Shown: positions 17,071-26,273, counted from the first letter of the stretch. The stretch is DNA of 64,000 bases from Pararhizobium_B sp963838155 (GCA_963838155.1 CAWIQE010000010.1:1-64000), one strand, 5' to 3'. The notes: generated by a model from the letters alone, not told the origin. Program-made: numbers and translations.

Positions 17071-18765
17071 ATGGAACATAGAAACGACAACGGTCGTGAG
17101 CATGATCAGTCCAACGATCCGAGCTCACTGCAGGCTCAGCTTCAGGCGCAGGCCCAGGGCCAGCACCAGAGCAGCGACAACTGGAACGGCAATGGCAACC
17201 TGAACGGAAACGGCAACGGCAACCTGAACGGTAACGGAAACGGAAACCTGAACGGCAATGCCAACCTGAATGCCAACCTCACGCACACGGACGTCCAGGT
17301 CGGCGTCAAACTGGACACCTCGCACCTACAGCCGAACGACAACGACTTCGCCGACTTCAAGGACGCCACCGTCCGCACGGACAACCTGTTCGTCAATCAC
17401 GATGGAAGCATCGTCTTCAATCCCGGCGGCGACAACATCAACTTCGATCATGTCTTCGACAACGCGCTGAACGGCCAGGGCAACGACGTCGGCCAGGTCT
17501 TCAACCAAGTCGCGCGAATGGCCGACAACGACAGCCTGCACAGCGCGAGCGTAACGAACAGCGGCAACTTCCAGCAGAATGGCGACGCCAAGGGCGGAAC
17601 CGCCCATGCCGGCGACGGGATCGGCGGGGCCGGCGGTGGCGGAGGTGGAAATGCCCACACGACCGCCGGAAACGGTGCCAACGGCGGCTCGAACACGGCC
17701 GGCGCCGGAACGGGCGGCTATGGCACGGGCGGCAACGGCAACGGTGCCGGGGCCGGAAACGCCAATGGCGGAGCCGGCGGCGACGCTCTGGCCCTGGGCC
17801 TCGGGCTCGGACTGGGCGTCGGTCTCGGCGTCGGAGCCGGCCACGGCGGCAATGGCGGCAACGCCAACGGCGCAGATGGCGGAAATGCCAACGGTGGCGA
17901 CGCCTTCTCGGCGGCACTGGCTGCCGGCAAGGGCGACGACGGCGGCAACGGCGGCGACGTCAACCATAGCGGCAACGCTCTCGGCCTCGGCCTCGGCGCC
18001 GGCGACGACGGCGGCAATGGCGGCAACTCCGGCAATGGCGGAAACGGCGGCAACGGCGGCAATTCCGGCTACGGCCAGGGCGGCAGCTCCCTGCTCAGCG
18101 GTGCCAACGGCACCAGCGGGAACGGCGGCAATGGTGACGATGGCGGCAATAGCGGCGGGACCGGAGGCGGCGGCAGCGGCGGCGACGGCCTCGGCCTCGG
18201 CCTGGCACACGCCGGCGACATCACCAGCGGTCACGGCGGAAACGGCGGCGACGGCGCTGGCTTCGGCTACAGCTCCGCGACCGGCGGAGATCCGGCCGGC
18301 GGCGCAGGCGGCAATGGCGGGACCGGCGGAGCCGGTGGAGCCGGCAGCGGTGTCGGCTCCGGCGCAGGCAACGGTGCCGGACTCGGATCGGCCCTCGCGC
18401 ACGCCGGCGACGGCGGAATGGGCGGCTTCTCGGCTGGCGGAGACGGCTTCGGCGGGCTCGGTGCCGGCGGGATGGGCTTCGGCGGCTCGGCCTACGGTGC
18501 CAACGGCGGAGCCGGCGGCGACGGTGGTTTCGCCACCACCGGAGCCGGCGGAGACGGCGGCACCTGGGGTTCCTACAATCATGGCGACAGCTATGTGACG
18601 GGAATGTCGGATGCCTACGCGAGCGCGGCCGTCGATACCTCCGCGTTCAATCAGTCGATCGTCATGGGTGCGAACCTGCAGCAGAACGCCATCACGACCA
18701 CCGTCGTCGGCGGCGATCACCATGACACGATCGGCGGCGACACCGTGCACCACAACCTCGCCTAG
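17071..18765 (+). CDS. Glycine-rich repeat protein, candidate type I secretion substrate
   Basis: A 564-residue acidic low-complexity protein. The order is a Gln/Ala stretch (residues 15-28), an Asn/Gly repeat region (32-66, NLNGNGNG units), a roughly 110-residue non-repetitive domain (VGVKLDTSHLQ, NLFVNHDGSIVFNPGG), then about 330 residues of NGG/GGNGG-rich sequence broken by ALGLGLG blocks. The C-terminus is non-repetitive and contains FNQSIVMGANLQQNAITTT and VVGGDHHDTIGGD. There is no N-terminal signal peptide, as expected for type I export. No canonical RTX nonapeptide array was found. ATG 17071 has GGAGG eight bases upstream. It is followed by the exporter genes and is likely a surface or matrix protein. 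Confidence 0.75.
   Translation: MEHRNDNGREHDQSNDPSSLQAQLQAQAQGQHQSSDNWNGNGNLNGNGNGNLNGNGNGNLNGNANLNANLTHTDVQVGVKLDTSHLQPNDNDFADFKDATVRTDNLFVNHDGSIVFNPGGDNINFDHVFDNALNGQGNDVGQVFNQVARMADNDSLHSASVTNSGNFQQNGDAKGGTAHAGDGIGGAGGGGGGNAHTTAGNGANGGSNTAGAGTGGYGTGGNGNGAGAGNANGGAGGDALALGLGLGLGVGLGVGAGHGGNGGNANGADGGNANGGDAFSAALAAGKGDDGGNGGDVNHSGNALGLGLGAGDDGGNGGNSGNGGNGGNGGNSGYGQGGSSLLSGANGTSGNGGNGDDGGNSGGTGGGGSGGDGLGLGLAHAGDITSGHGGNGGDGAGFGYSSATGGDPAGGAGGNGGTGGAGGAGSGVGSGAGNGAGLGSALAHAGDGGMGGFSAGGDGFGGLGAGGMGFGGSAYGANGGAGGDGGFATTGAGGDGGTWGSYNHGDSYVTGMSDAYASAAVDTSAFNQSIVMGANLQQNAITTTVVGGDHHDTIGGDTVHHNLA
17197..17280. repeat. 24-bp tandem repeats encoding NLNGNGNG
   Basis: Units at 17197-17220 and 17221-17244 are near-identical 24-mers. 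Shortened 18-bp copies follow at 17245-17262 and 17263-17280. They encode the Asn/Gly spacer of the glycine-rich protein and could vary in number between strains. Confidence 0.75.
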
Positions 18766-18888
18766 GCCCTCATTGCGGGCTTGAGGCCGATACCGGGCTG
18801 TGCGGTTCATGCCGCGCAGCCCGACTGGCCACGCGAGTCCCGGACGAATCCTCGGCCGGGGCCCGCCTGAGAACGGGGGGAACCCTAC

Positions 18889-20892
18889 ATGCTCGACAGC
18901 GTCACCGAAACGATTGCGCATTTCATCGGCCAGTTCGACATTCTCACTGAGGAAGCGCGCCTGCGTCAGCGTTACGACGAGTTCCGCTTCGCGCAGGGCC
19001 GGCATCAGGACGGTCCCGCAGACGATGTACGCCCGGGCCACGTGTCGGCGCCGCTCAACCTGAGCGACTTCACGCCCGACTTCCCGACGATCCCGATCTT
19101 CGGCGAGGGGTCGACGGCAGCCGCGGCAGGTCGCTATGTGGGTCACCTCCCCGTGCCCCCGATACACCCGATCCACCCCCACTACCTCGCGCCAAGCCAG
19201 GAGATCTCCGCGGTCCACCTGCAGGCCCATCTGAACCTGGAGCTTCCCGCACCGGAGGCGCCGGGTTCCGTCGTCGTTCTCGCCAACCAGTCCCTGACGC
19301 TTTCCGACAACGATTATCTCGGCGTCGGCGGCCATGGGCTCTCGTTCCATCCCGCGTCGGACGCCGATTCCCAGCTCGCGTCGCTTGCCTACAACGCCGA
19401 ACAGCAGTCGCCGCTTTCCGGGCTTGCGCAGCCCGACACTCCGGGCGCCATCGCAACCTTCATCGACGGAGCGAAAGCTGCGCTTGGCGATTACGCCGCG
19501 ACGCATTCCGGATCACCCGATACGACGATCGTTTCCGGAAGCACCCTCGACGGTGCTTTCGTGAACGGGCTGCCGGTCGATGAGGCACCCTCCCTGGACG
19601 ACCATCTGCCGGTGCGGCCGACGGTCGACGCACAAGCTGCGGACAGCGGCGACGGGCCCACTTTCGTCGCCGGCGAGGGCAAAATACACATCAATTCGAG
19701 CGTCCACCTCGACACCGGCCACAACACGGTCGTCAACGAAGCCCACATCTCCAACATCGGTCTCGGCGCCGCCGTCATGGCGATCGGCGGAAACAATGTC
19801 GAGTTCAACGCCGTCGTCCAGGTGACCGCCACGGCCGACCACGATCAGGTGAGCGCCTATCTCAGCGATTGGGCGCATCCGGACGGGGCGTCCGAAAGCT
19901 TCAACATCGCCCAGTTCGAGCGGCTGGACCCCTCCCACGACGCAGCCGCCGGCGGCAGCCACTCCAACCTCTTTCCGTCCTTCTGGACCGTAACGCAGCT
20001 GCAAGGGGATCTGGTATCCCTGAACTGGACGAAGCAGTTCGCCTTCGTCAACGACCACGACGTCGTCATCGCATCGTCGTCCGGCGTCCAGACGAGCGTC
20101 ATTATGGGCGACAACCAGTCGGTCAACGCCCTCTCCATCTCCGAACTCGGCCACTATTACGACCTGATCATCGTGGGCGGCAACGTCTATTCGGCGAACA
20201 TGATCACGCAGGTCAACGTGCTGGTCGACAACGACCTCGTCGGCGCGGTGTCCGGCTTCCATACCTCCGGTCCGGGTTCCGTGTCCACGGAAGGCAACCT
20301 GCAATGGAACTCCGCGGCGATCATGAACATTGGCGGAGCCGATCGCTTCGAGTCGATGCCGGGCGCCTACAAGGCCACGCTCGCGCACATGGCGAACGGC
20401 CAGATGGACGTGGACCACGGCGTGCTCGGCGACTCCGCCTTCGCCGGCAGCGGCGCGATCAGCGTGCTCTACGTTTCCGGCAACATCTACGACCTGAACT
20501 ACGTCGAACAGCACACGATCGTGGGAGACAGCGACCAGGTGGCCCTGGCGATGAACGCGGTCGCTGCGGATCCGACCGCCAACTGGAGCGTCGTTACCGG
20601 CTCGAACACCGTCGCCAACGTGGCCTCGATCACGAACCTCGACGCCATGGGCAAGACCTATGTCGGCGGCGAGCACTATTCGGACGCGATGCTCGTCCAG
20701 TCGGGCCTGGTCCCGTCCCAGTCCGACATGCACATCAGCGGCGAGAATCCAGATCAGATCGTCAACGAGGCCGTGGCGTTCCTCACCGATTCGCCGGACG
20801 ATCATCCAGGCAACCAAAATGGGCTCGTCGTCGCCGACCACGCGGCCACCGATCACGCAAGTCATGCCGACGGCATACACGCGCTCGGGTGA
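18889..20892 (+). CDS. Repeat protein of the type I secretion locus, candidate secreted adhesin or matrix protein
   Basis: A 667-residue protein without a signal peptide. Residues 1-60 are helical and charged (MLDSVTETIAHFIGQFD). From about residue 275 to 600 it holds about five degenerate repeats of roughly 45 residues. Examples are NTVVNEAHISNIGLGAAVMA near 277, NQSVNALSISELG..IIVGGN near 404, WNSAAIMNIGG near 470, VLYVSGNIYDLNYVEQ near 524, and NTVANVASITNLD..TYVGGE near 571. The shared pattern N-x3-N-x-A-x-I-x-N..VGGN fits a beta-solenoid-like fold. The tail is Asp/His-rich. It is 24 bases upstream of the ABC exporter. Exported adhesin is inferred; no enzyme motif was seen. Confidence 0.75.
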   Translation: MLDSVTETIAHFIGQFDILTEEARLRQRYDEFRFAQGRHQDGPADDVRPGHVSAPLNLSDFTPDFPTIPIFGEGSTAAAAGRYVGHLPVPPIHPIHPHYLAPSQEISAVHLQAHLNLELPAPEAPGSVVVLANQSLTLSDNDYLGVGGHGLSFHPASDADSQLASLAYNAEQQSPLSGLAQPDTPGAIATFIDGAKAALGDYAATHSGSPDTTIVSGSTLDGAFVNGLPVDEAPSLDDHLPVRPTVDAQAADSGDGPTFVAGEGKIHINSSVHLDTGHNTVVNEAHISNIGLGAAVMAIGGNNVEFNAVVQVTATADHDQVSAYLSDWAHPDGASESFNIAQFERLDPSHDAAAGGSHSNLFPSFWTVTQLQGDLVSLNWTKQFAFVNDHDVVIASSSGVQTSVIMGDNQSVNALSISELGHYYDLIIVGGNVYSANMITQVNVLVDNDLVGAVSGFHTSGPGSVSTEGNLQWNSAAIMNIGGADRFESMPGAYKATLAHMANGQMDVDHGVLGDSAFAGSGAISVLYVSGNIYDLNYVEQHTIVGDSDQVALAMNAVAADPTANWSVVTGSNTVANVASITNLDAMGKTYVGGEHYSDAMLVQSGLVPSQSDMHISGENPDQIVNEAVAFLTDSPDDHPGNQNGLVVADHAATDHASHADGIHALG

Positions 20893-20915
20893 ACGGGAGC
20901 AACAGGAAACCGGTC

Positions 20916-23237
20916 ATGGACAATCGAGACGCGCGCTGGGGCAACGACATCAATCCGCCGCTGAAGACGGCATTCGACCGCAGGCCGCTGTTCGCGGTGG
21001 TGCCCGACGAATCCGGCGACGGCCCAACCAAGGAGGTAGATGCGGCCGAGAAGCGACAGGCCGCGGACTCCCTCACCAAGTCGCTCGAGGAGTTCGACCG
21101 CGCCGTCGAGGAACTGCGCGGCGCTCCGAGATCCGTCCGCTCCGATGCTTCGAAGACGGTCTCCCCGTCGCCGGCTACGGAACCCGCGGCAACGACCAAG
21201 GAGGATCCAGCCGTGCCGCCCGCGCAAGCGGCCGCGCCGAAGGAAATGCCCGAAGCGGAGGCGGCGGCCCCCATCGACTCCGCGGCCAACCCGGCGACCG
21301 CGCGGCAAAAGACAGAAAGCCGTCAGGACGCTCCCGCCGAAGCGAAGGCCGAGGCACCCGCAACGGAGCGCTCCGCCCAGCGGCACACGGTCATCATAGA
21401 GGGGGACCGCGGGCCGATAAAGGCGAAGGAGGACACGCCGAACCGCAAGCGGACCGGCGGCGACGGCGCGGGAGGCGGCGGCGACAGGAAGGGCGGCGGC
21501 GGCGGCGGCGGCCATTTCCACCAGCGCATGGGACCGATCGACTTCGGCGAGAGCCTCAAGGCCGGGCGCCGGGCCGTGGCGCAGAACCTGTCCATCGTCA
21601 TGGTCTTCACCATCGCCTGCAACGTTCTCGTCCTGGCGATACCGATCTATCTCTTCCAGATTTCCGATCGCGTCCTGACCAGCCAATCCACCGATACGCT
21701 GACCATGCTGACGGTCATCATCGTCGCCGCCGTCGTTCTGCAGAGCATCTTCGATTCGATACGCCGGTTCATCCTGATGCGGACGGGTGTGGAAGTCGCA
21801 GCGCAGCTCGGGGCGCCCATCCTGAGCGCGGCCGCTCGCGCCTCGCTAAACAGCAACGGCCGCGAATATCAGGTGCTCGGAGATCTGCAGCAGCTTCGCT
21901 CCTTCCTGGTGTCTCCCACGCTGCTGTCGATCCTGGATGCGCCGATCGCTCCCATTTTCGTCTTCGCCGTCTTCCTGGTGCATCCGGACCTCGGCTGGAT
22001 CGTCGTCGTCTGCGCCGGCCTCCTGCTGACGATCGCACTCATCAACCAGAAAAAGACGACCAAGCCGTTCCACGATGCCACCAATCATCTCGGAAAGGCC
22101 AACCTCCACCTCGATTCCATGGCGCGCAACTCCCAGATCATCAATGCGCTTGCGATGATCCCGGAAGCCGTGAAGATCTGGGGCCAGGACACGGCAAACT
22201 CGCTGAAGGCCCAGGTCATCGCGCAGGATCGCAACATCATATCCGCCGGCTTTTCGAAGGGCGTGCGGCTGCTGACGCAGGTCGCCATGCTCGGCTGGGG
22301 CGCCAACCTGGCGATCCAGGGGGAACTCACCGGCGGCATGGCGATCGCCGCCTCCATCATCGCCGGCCGTGCACTGGCGCCAATCGAAGGCGCCATCGAG
22401 GGCTGGCACCAGTTCATCCTGTCGCGCGCCGCATACGGCCGCATCACCAGCCTTCTCGAAACCTCGCCGCTCAATTTCGAGCGTCTGCGGCTGCCGCGTC
22501 CGGAAGGCCGGCTCGACGTCGAACGCCTGCTCTTCGTGCCGCAGGGAACGAAGCGCGTCATCCTCAACGGCATCAACTTCTGCCTGGCGCCCGGCGAGTT
22601 GCTCGCCATTATCGGCAACTCCGGCGCAGGCAAGACGACCCTCGGCAAGATGCTCGTCGGATCGGTCCTGCCGACCTCCGGCAGCGTCCGTCTCGACCTG
22701 ATGGATCTGCGCAACTGGGACCAGAGGCAATTCGGCGAGAGTATCGGCTACCTGCCTCAGGACGTTCAGCTTTTCCCGGGGACGATCAAGGCCAACATCG
22801 CGCGCATGCGCGACGACGCCAGCGACGAAGCGATCTTCGAAGCGGCGACCCTTGCCGACGTGCATGAACTGATTGCGAGTTTCCCGCTCGGCTACGAGAC
22901 GCCGGTGGCTGCCGACGGGTCGCCGCTCTCGGGCGGTCAGAAGCAGCGTGTCGCGCTGGCGCGGGCCTTCTTCGGCAATCCGAAGCTGGTCGTCCTGGAC
23001 GAGCCGAACTCGAACCTCGACGCCACCGGCGACACGGCGCTCGCGCGGGCCCTCGAGCACGCCAAGAACAACAAGATCACCGTGATCACCATTACTCAGC
23101 GGGCGGCGCTCCTGCAGAGCGTCGACAAGATCCTGCTCTTGAACAACGGCACCATCACCATGTTCGGCACGCGCCAGGACGTCCTGCGCACGCTGAGCGG
23201 CCAGCCCAATGGTGGCGCCAACGGGGTGCTGCGATGA
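20916..23237 (+). CDS. Type I secretion system permease/ATPase with long N-terminal extension
   Basis: A 773-residue exporter of the PrsD/HlyB-like class. Residues 1-204 are an Ala/Pro/Glu-rich, then Gly-rich, disordered extension before the first helix (NLSIVMVFTIACNVLVLAI). Membrane domain about 215-500. ATPase about 520-750 with Walker A IGNSGAGKTTLGKML near 566, signature LSGGQKQRVALARA near 671 and Walker B VVLDEPNSNLD near 692. No C39-like domain is present. ATG 20916 follows the repeat-protein stop by 23 bases. Its stop overlaps the HlyD ATG (ATGA). It should power export across the inner membrane. Confidence 0.9.
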   Translation: MDNRDARWGNDINPPLKTAFDRRPLFAVVPDESGDGPTKEVDAAEKRQAADSLTKSLEEFDRAVEELRGAPRSVRSDASKTVSPSPATEPAATTKEDPAVPPAQAAAPKEMPEAEAAAPIDSAANPATARQKTESRQDAPAEAKAEAPATERSAQRHTVIIEGDRGPIKAKEDTPNRKRTGGDGAGGGGDRKGGGGGGGHFHQRMGPIDFGESLKAGRRAVAQNLSIVMVFTIACNVLVLAIPIYLFQISDRVLTSQSTDTLTMLTVIIVAAVVLQSIFDSIRRFILMRTGVEVAAQLGAPILSAAARASLNSNGREYQVLGDLQQLRSFLVSPTLLSILDAPIAPIFVFAVFLVHPDLGWIVVVCAGLLLTIALINQKKTTKPFHDATNHLGKANLHLDSMARNSQIINALAMIPEAVKIWGQDTANSLKAQVIAQDRNIISAGFSKGVRLLTQVAMLGWGANLAIQGELTGGMAIAASIIAGRALAPIEGAIEGWHQFILSRAAYGRITSLLETSPLNFERLRLPRPEGRLDVERLLFVPQGTKRVILNGINFCLAPGELLAIIGNSGAGKTTLGKMLVGSVLPTSGSVRLDLMDLRNWDQRQFGESIGYLPQDVQLFPGTIKANIARMRDDASDEAIFEAATLADVHELIASFPLGYETPVAADGSPLSGGQKQRVALARAFFGNPKLVVLDEPNSNLDATGDTALARALEHAKNNKITVITITQRAALLQSVDKILLLNNGTITMFGTRQDVLRTLSGQPNGGANGVLR

Positions 23238-24601
23238 GATCGGTTTCGACGGCAACCGGCGGCCCGCCGGCGAACAAGGCGCAGACGCATACCGCCGAGT
23301 GGTATGCGGAGGTGCCCCGCTCGATCCGCTGGCACACGATGTTCGGCCTGGCCCTGATGCTGCTCTTCTTCGGAGGCTTCGGCACCTGGGCCGCCACGGC
23401 CCCCCTCGCCTCGGCCATCATTGCCCACGGCACCTTCGTCGCGACCGGAAACAACAAGATCGTGCAGCACCTGGAAGGCGGCATCATCAAGAAGATCCTC
23501 GTCAACGAAGGCGACAGGGTGGTCGCCGGGCAACCCTTGATCCGCCTGGACAAGACGGCCGCGCTTGCGCGCCAAAGACAGCTGTTCCTGCGCCGCCTGC
23601 GCCTCGAGATCGAGGTCGCGGGGCTGAAGGCGGAGGCCTCGCAGGCGGACGCGATCGAATTGCCGAGCATCGTCCGCGACAACGCGACCGATCCAGGCAT
23701 CCACTCCATGATCGAGGAGCAGCAGAAGAACTTCGAATCGTCGAGGCAGAAATTCTTCACCGACGTCAGCCTCATCCAGAGCGACATGGCATCGCTCGCG
23801 CATCGGGTGGAGGGCTACAAGAAGCTGAAGGAATCGCTCAACCAGCAGATCGCCCTTCTCAGGAAGGAATACACGAGCAAGAAGGCGATCTACGGCAAGG
23901 GGCTGGTTCGGCTCACCGAGGTCCTGGCCCTGCAGCGAGCGATCGTCGATGCCGTCGGCAGCGTCGGCCGCACGCAGGGCGAGATCGACGAGACCGAATC
24001 GCAGATCATCCGTTACAGGAAGCAAATCGAACAAACAAAGGACGCATATAGGGAAAACGCTCTCGACCGCCTTCAGAAGGCGGGGGCCGACCTCGATACG
24101 GTCCGCGAGGACGGGCTGCAGGCGCAGAACGTGCTCGACCGGTCGACGATCAACGCCCCGGTCGACGGCGTCATCGTCCGCCTCTACTACCACACCGCCG
24201 GCGGCGTCGTCGAAAGCGGCAAGCCGATCCTCGAGATCCTGCCCTCCGCGGCACCGCTGATCATCGAGGTCCAGGTGCGCCGCACGGATATCGACAGCGT
24301 CCGCATGAACGAGGAAGCGAGCGTGCGCCTGATCGCGCTCGACCGGCGCACGACGCCGGTCCTTCGTGGAAAGGTCATCTACGTCTCGGCCGATGCGCTG
24401 CCGACCCAGGGGTCCGTCCCCCAGGACGTCTATCTCGCACGCATCAAGCTGAGCCCGCAGGAAATCGCCCGGATCCCGGGATTCTCGCCGACGCCCGGCA
24501 TGCCGGCCGAAGTGCTCATCCAGACCGCGCAGCGCACTTTCTTCAGCTATCTGGTCAAGCCGGTCAAGGACAGCATGTCGCGAGCCTTTACGGAGCGATG
24601 A
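23234..24601 (+). CDS. HlyD family type I secretion periplasmic adaptor
   Basis: A 455-residue membrane fusion protein. One helix at about 37-58 (MFGLALMLLFFGGFGTWAA) anchors it in the inner membrane. The lipoyl-like hairpin starts with NKIVQHLEGGIIKKILVNEG. A long coiled coil covers about 110-290. DRSTINAPVDGVIVRLYYHTA returns to the lipoyl and beta-barrel domains. It links the ABC exporter to an outer-membrane TolC-like channel, which is not encoded nearby. It is translationally coupled to the exporter gene. Confidence 0.92.
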   Translation: MRSVSTATGGPPANKAQTHTAEWYAEVPRSIRWHTMFGLALMLLFFGGFGTWAATAPLASAIIAHGTFVATGNNKIVQHLEGGIIKKILVNEGDRVVAGQPLIRLDKTAALARQRQLFLRRLRLEIEVAGLKAEASQADAIELPSIVRDNATDPGIHSMIEEQQKNFESSRQKFFTDVSLIQSDMASLAHRVEGYKKLKESLNQQIALLRKEYTSKKAIYGKGLVRLTEVLALQRAIVDAVGSVGRTQGEIDETESQIIRYRKQIEQTKDAYRENALDRLQKAGADLDTVREDGLQAQNVLDRSTINAPVDGVIVRLYYHTAGGVVESGKPILEILPSAAPLIIEVQVRRTDIDSVRMNEEASVRLIALDRRTTPVLRGKVIYVSADALPTQGSVPQDVYLARIKLSPQEIARIPGFSPTPGMPAEVLIQTAQRTFFSYLVKPVKDSMSRAFTER

Positions 24602-24714
24602 AGGGCTTCGGCATCCCCCTCGAGCATTGACAACGGTGGCGCGACGGCATGGGGTGGTCGTCGCGTCGGCCTGCCGGCCGAAGCACTGGTCGAAATGCCG
24701 TTGGAGAAGGTTTC

Positions 24715-25629
24715 ATGGAGTTCGAAGGGATCTACACGCCCGTCGTCACGCCGATGACGCGCGAGGGCGCAGTCGACAGGAACGGCTTTGCCGAGATGCT
24801 GGAGCATCTCGTCGCCGCAAAGGTTCACGGCATCGTCGTGGGCGGCTCCACCGGCGAATATTACGCCCAGACGGCCGAGGAACGGCTGGCTCTGGCCGCC
24901 CACGCCAAGGACGTCATCGGCGGCCGCGTCCCGCTGATCGTGGGGACCGGCGCCACGCGGACCGAGGATTCGGTCGACTTTGCCCGTCACGCCCGCAAGA
25001 TCGGCGCCGATGCGATCCTGGTGACGTCGCCGCCCTATGCGCTGCCGACGGAGGAGGAGAACGCCGTCCACGCACTCGCCATCGACCGCGCGGCGGACCT
25101 TCCGATCATGCTCTACAACTATCCGGCCCGGACGGGCGTCCACATGGGCGAGACCTACCTTACGCGCGTCGGTCAGTCGAAGAACGTCCGGGCGATCAAG
25201 GAAAGCTCCGGCGACGTCAATCGCATCCACCTGCTCGCCCGCGAGTTCCCGCACATCGCCATGGCTTGCGGCATGGACGACCAGGCGCTGGAATTCTTCG
25301 CATGGGGAGCGACGAGCTGGGTGTGCGCCGGATCCAACTTCCTTCCCGCCGAGCACATCGCCCTCTACGAGGCCTGCGTCGTCGAGAAGGACTTCGACAA
25401 GGGACGGCGGATCATGTCGGCGATGCTGCCGCTGATGCAGGTGCTCGAGGGCGGCGGCAAGTTCGTCCAGTCGATCAAGTTCGGCTGCGCGCTGGCGGGT
25501 CTCGAAGTCGGAGAGGCCCGCGCTCCCCTGCTGCCGCTGGCCGACGAGGACAGGCAAGCGCTCGAGGCGGTCGTCAAGACCTTGAAGGGCGCCGTCGCGG
25601 ACATCGCCGGCGACACCGGACATTCGTGA
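24715..25629 (+). CDS. DapA family aldolase/dehydratase (dihydrodipicolinate synthase family)
   Basis: A 304-residue class I aldolase-fold protein. GSTGEYYAQTAEE near residue 40 matches the GTTGE motif. PIMLYNYPARTGV near 128 contains the conserved Tyr. AIKESSGDVNRI near 157 carries the Schiff-base Lys. The start at 24715 has GGAGAAGG upstream. It could be a 4-hydroxy-tetrahydrodipicolinate synthase paralogue, but the YYAQT context and the solitary catabolic surroundings fit a keto-deoxy sugar acid lyase or similar. The specific substrate is not assigned. Confidence 0.85.
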   Translation: MEFEGIYTPVVTPMTREGAVDRNGFAEMLEHLVAAKVHGIVVGGSTGEYYAQTAEERLALAAHAKDVIGGRVPLIVGTGATRTEDSVDFARHARKIGADAILVTSPPYALPTEEENAVHALAIDRAADLPIMLYNYPARTGVHMGETYLTRVGQSKNVRAIKESSGDVNRIHLLAREFPHIAMACGMDDQALEFFAWGATSWVCAGSNFLPAEHIALYEACVVEKDFDKGRRIMSAMLPLMQVLEGGGKFVQSIKFGCALAGLEVGEARAPLLPLADEDRQALEAVVKTLKGAVADIAGDTGHS

Positions 25630-25681
25630 CATGCCGGGGTCGTGCTCCCTGCCGGAAAGTGCGATTGCCGGAATGCAAAGC

Positions 25682-25710
25682 TTGACATTGCCCTCGCCGA
25701 TCGTCATATA
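25682..25710 (+). promoter_or_regulatory. Sigma-70-type promoter of the cold-shock gene
   Basis: A perfect TTGACA at 25682-25687 is followed after 17 bases by CATATA at 25705-25710. Transcription from about 25717 would give a leader of about 134 bases before the cold-shock ATG. Long leaders are typical of cold-shock mRNAs and often fold differently with temperature. Prediction from sequence only. Confidence 0.55.
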
Positions 25711-25850
25711 GGTGCCATCGATCTTTGCTAGCTGAGCTTTGGCTATTCGCGGTTTCCGCGCCTTAAACGGACCTCCCTTTCAAAAATCGTTATCACCATC
25801 CGCAGCGCTTCCGCGCGGCGGTCGTTCAATATGCTATGAAAGGGTTCTCA

Positions 25851-26060
25851 ATGACCACTGGCACAGTTAAATGGTTCAACGCCACCAAGGGCTTCGGCTT
25901 CATCCAGCCCGACAACGGCGGCCCGGACGCATTCGTCCACATCTCCGCCGTCGAGCGCGCCGGAATGCGTGAAATCGTCGAAGGCCAGAAGATCGGCTAC
26001 GACATGGAGCGCGACAGCAAGTCGGGCAAGATGTCTGCCTGCAACCTTCAGGCCGCCTAA
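25851..26060 (+). CDS. cspA: Cold-shock protein (CspA family)
   Basis: A 69-residue single cold-shock domain. GTVKWFNATKGFGFIQPD contains RNP1 (KGFGFI), and DAFVHISAVERAG contains RNP2 (VHIS). It binds single-stranded RNA and DNA as a chaperone. The start is MTTGTVKWF with GAAAGGG upstream; an ATG five codons earlier is less likely. A terminator follows at 26125. The gene symbol is used for the family, since rhizobia have several csp paralogues. Confidence 0.93.
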   Translation: MTTGTVKWFNATKGFGFIQPDNGGPDAFVHISAVERAGMREIVEGQKIGYDMERDSKSGKMSACNLQAA

Positions 26061-26124
26061 CCTGGTATCGGCTTTCCGGTGACCGCGGATGTACCGGCAC
26101 CTGGGAAAGCGTGACGTCGATCGA

Positions 26125-26150
26125 GGCCAGGCAATCTGCCTGGCCTTTTC
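26125..26150 (+). terminator. Rho-independent terminator after the cold-shock gene
   Basis: A perfect 9-bp GC-rich stem, GGCCAGGCA (26125-26133) and TGCCTGGCC (26137-26145), with a three-base loop is followed by TTTTCGTTT. It ends the cspA transcript 65 bases after its stop. Confidence 0.9.
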
Positions 26151-26273
26151 GTTTCCGCCCGCCCCGCGTGAGCGGAGGGATCGTCCCGCCACATCGATAC
26201 CGTCGCCCTCGCCTCCAAGCGGCCCGTGAGGGCCTGGCTACCAGGCCTCGCCGCAATCCGAACGGACACCCAT

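Noticed and set aside
17197..17280. CRISPR-like direct repeats
   Set aside because: Units are contiguous, without spacers, and lie inside a coding frame.
17326..19506. 726-codon minus-strand ORF opposite the glycine-rich protein
   Set aside because: Low-complexity antisense of GGN codons; the plus strand has a ribosome site and operon context.
17071..20892. RTX toxin-like repeats in the secretion locus
   Set aside because: The glycine-rich stretches lack the regular GGxGxDxxx nonapeptide pattern.
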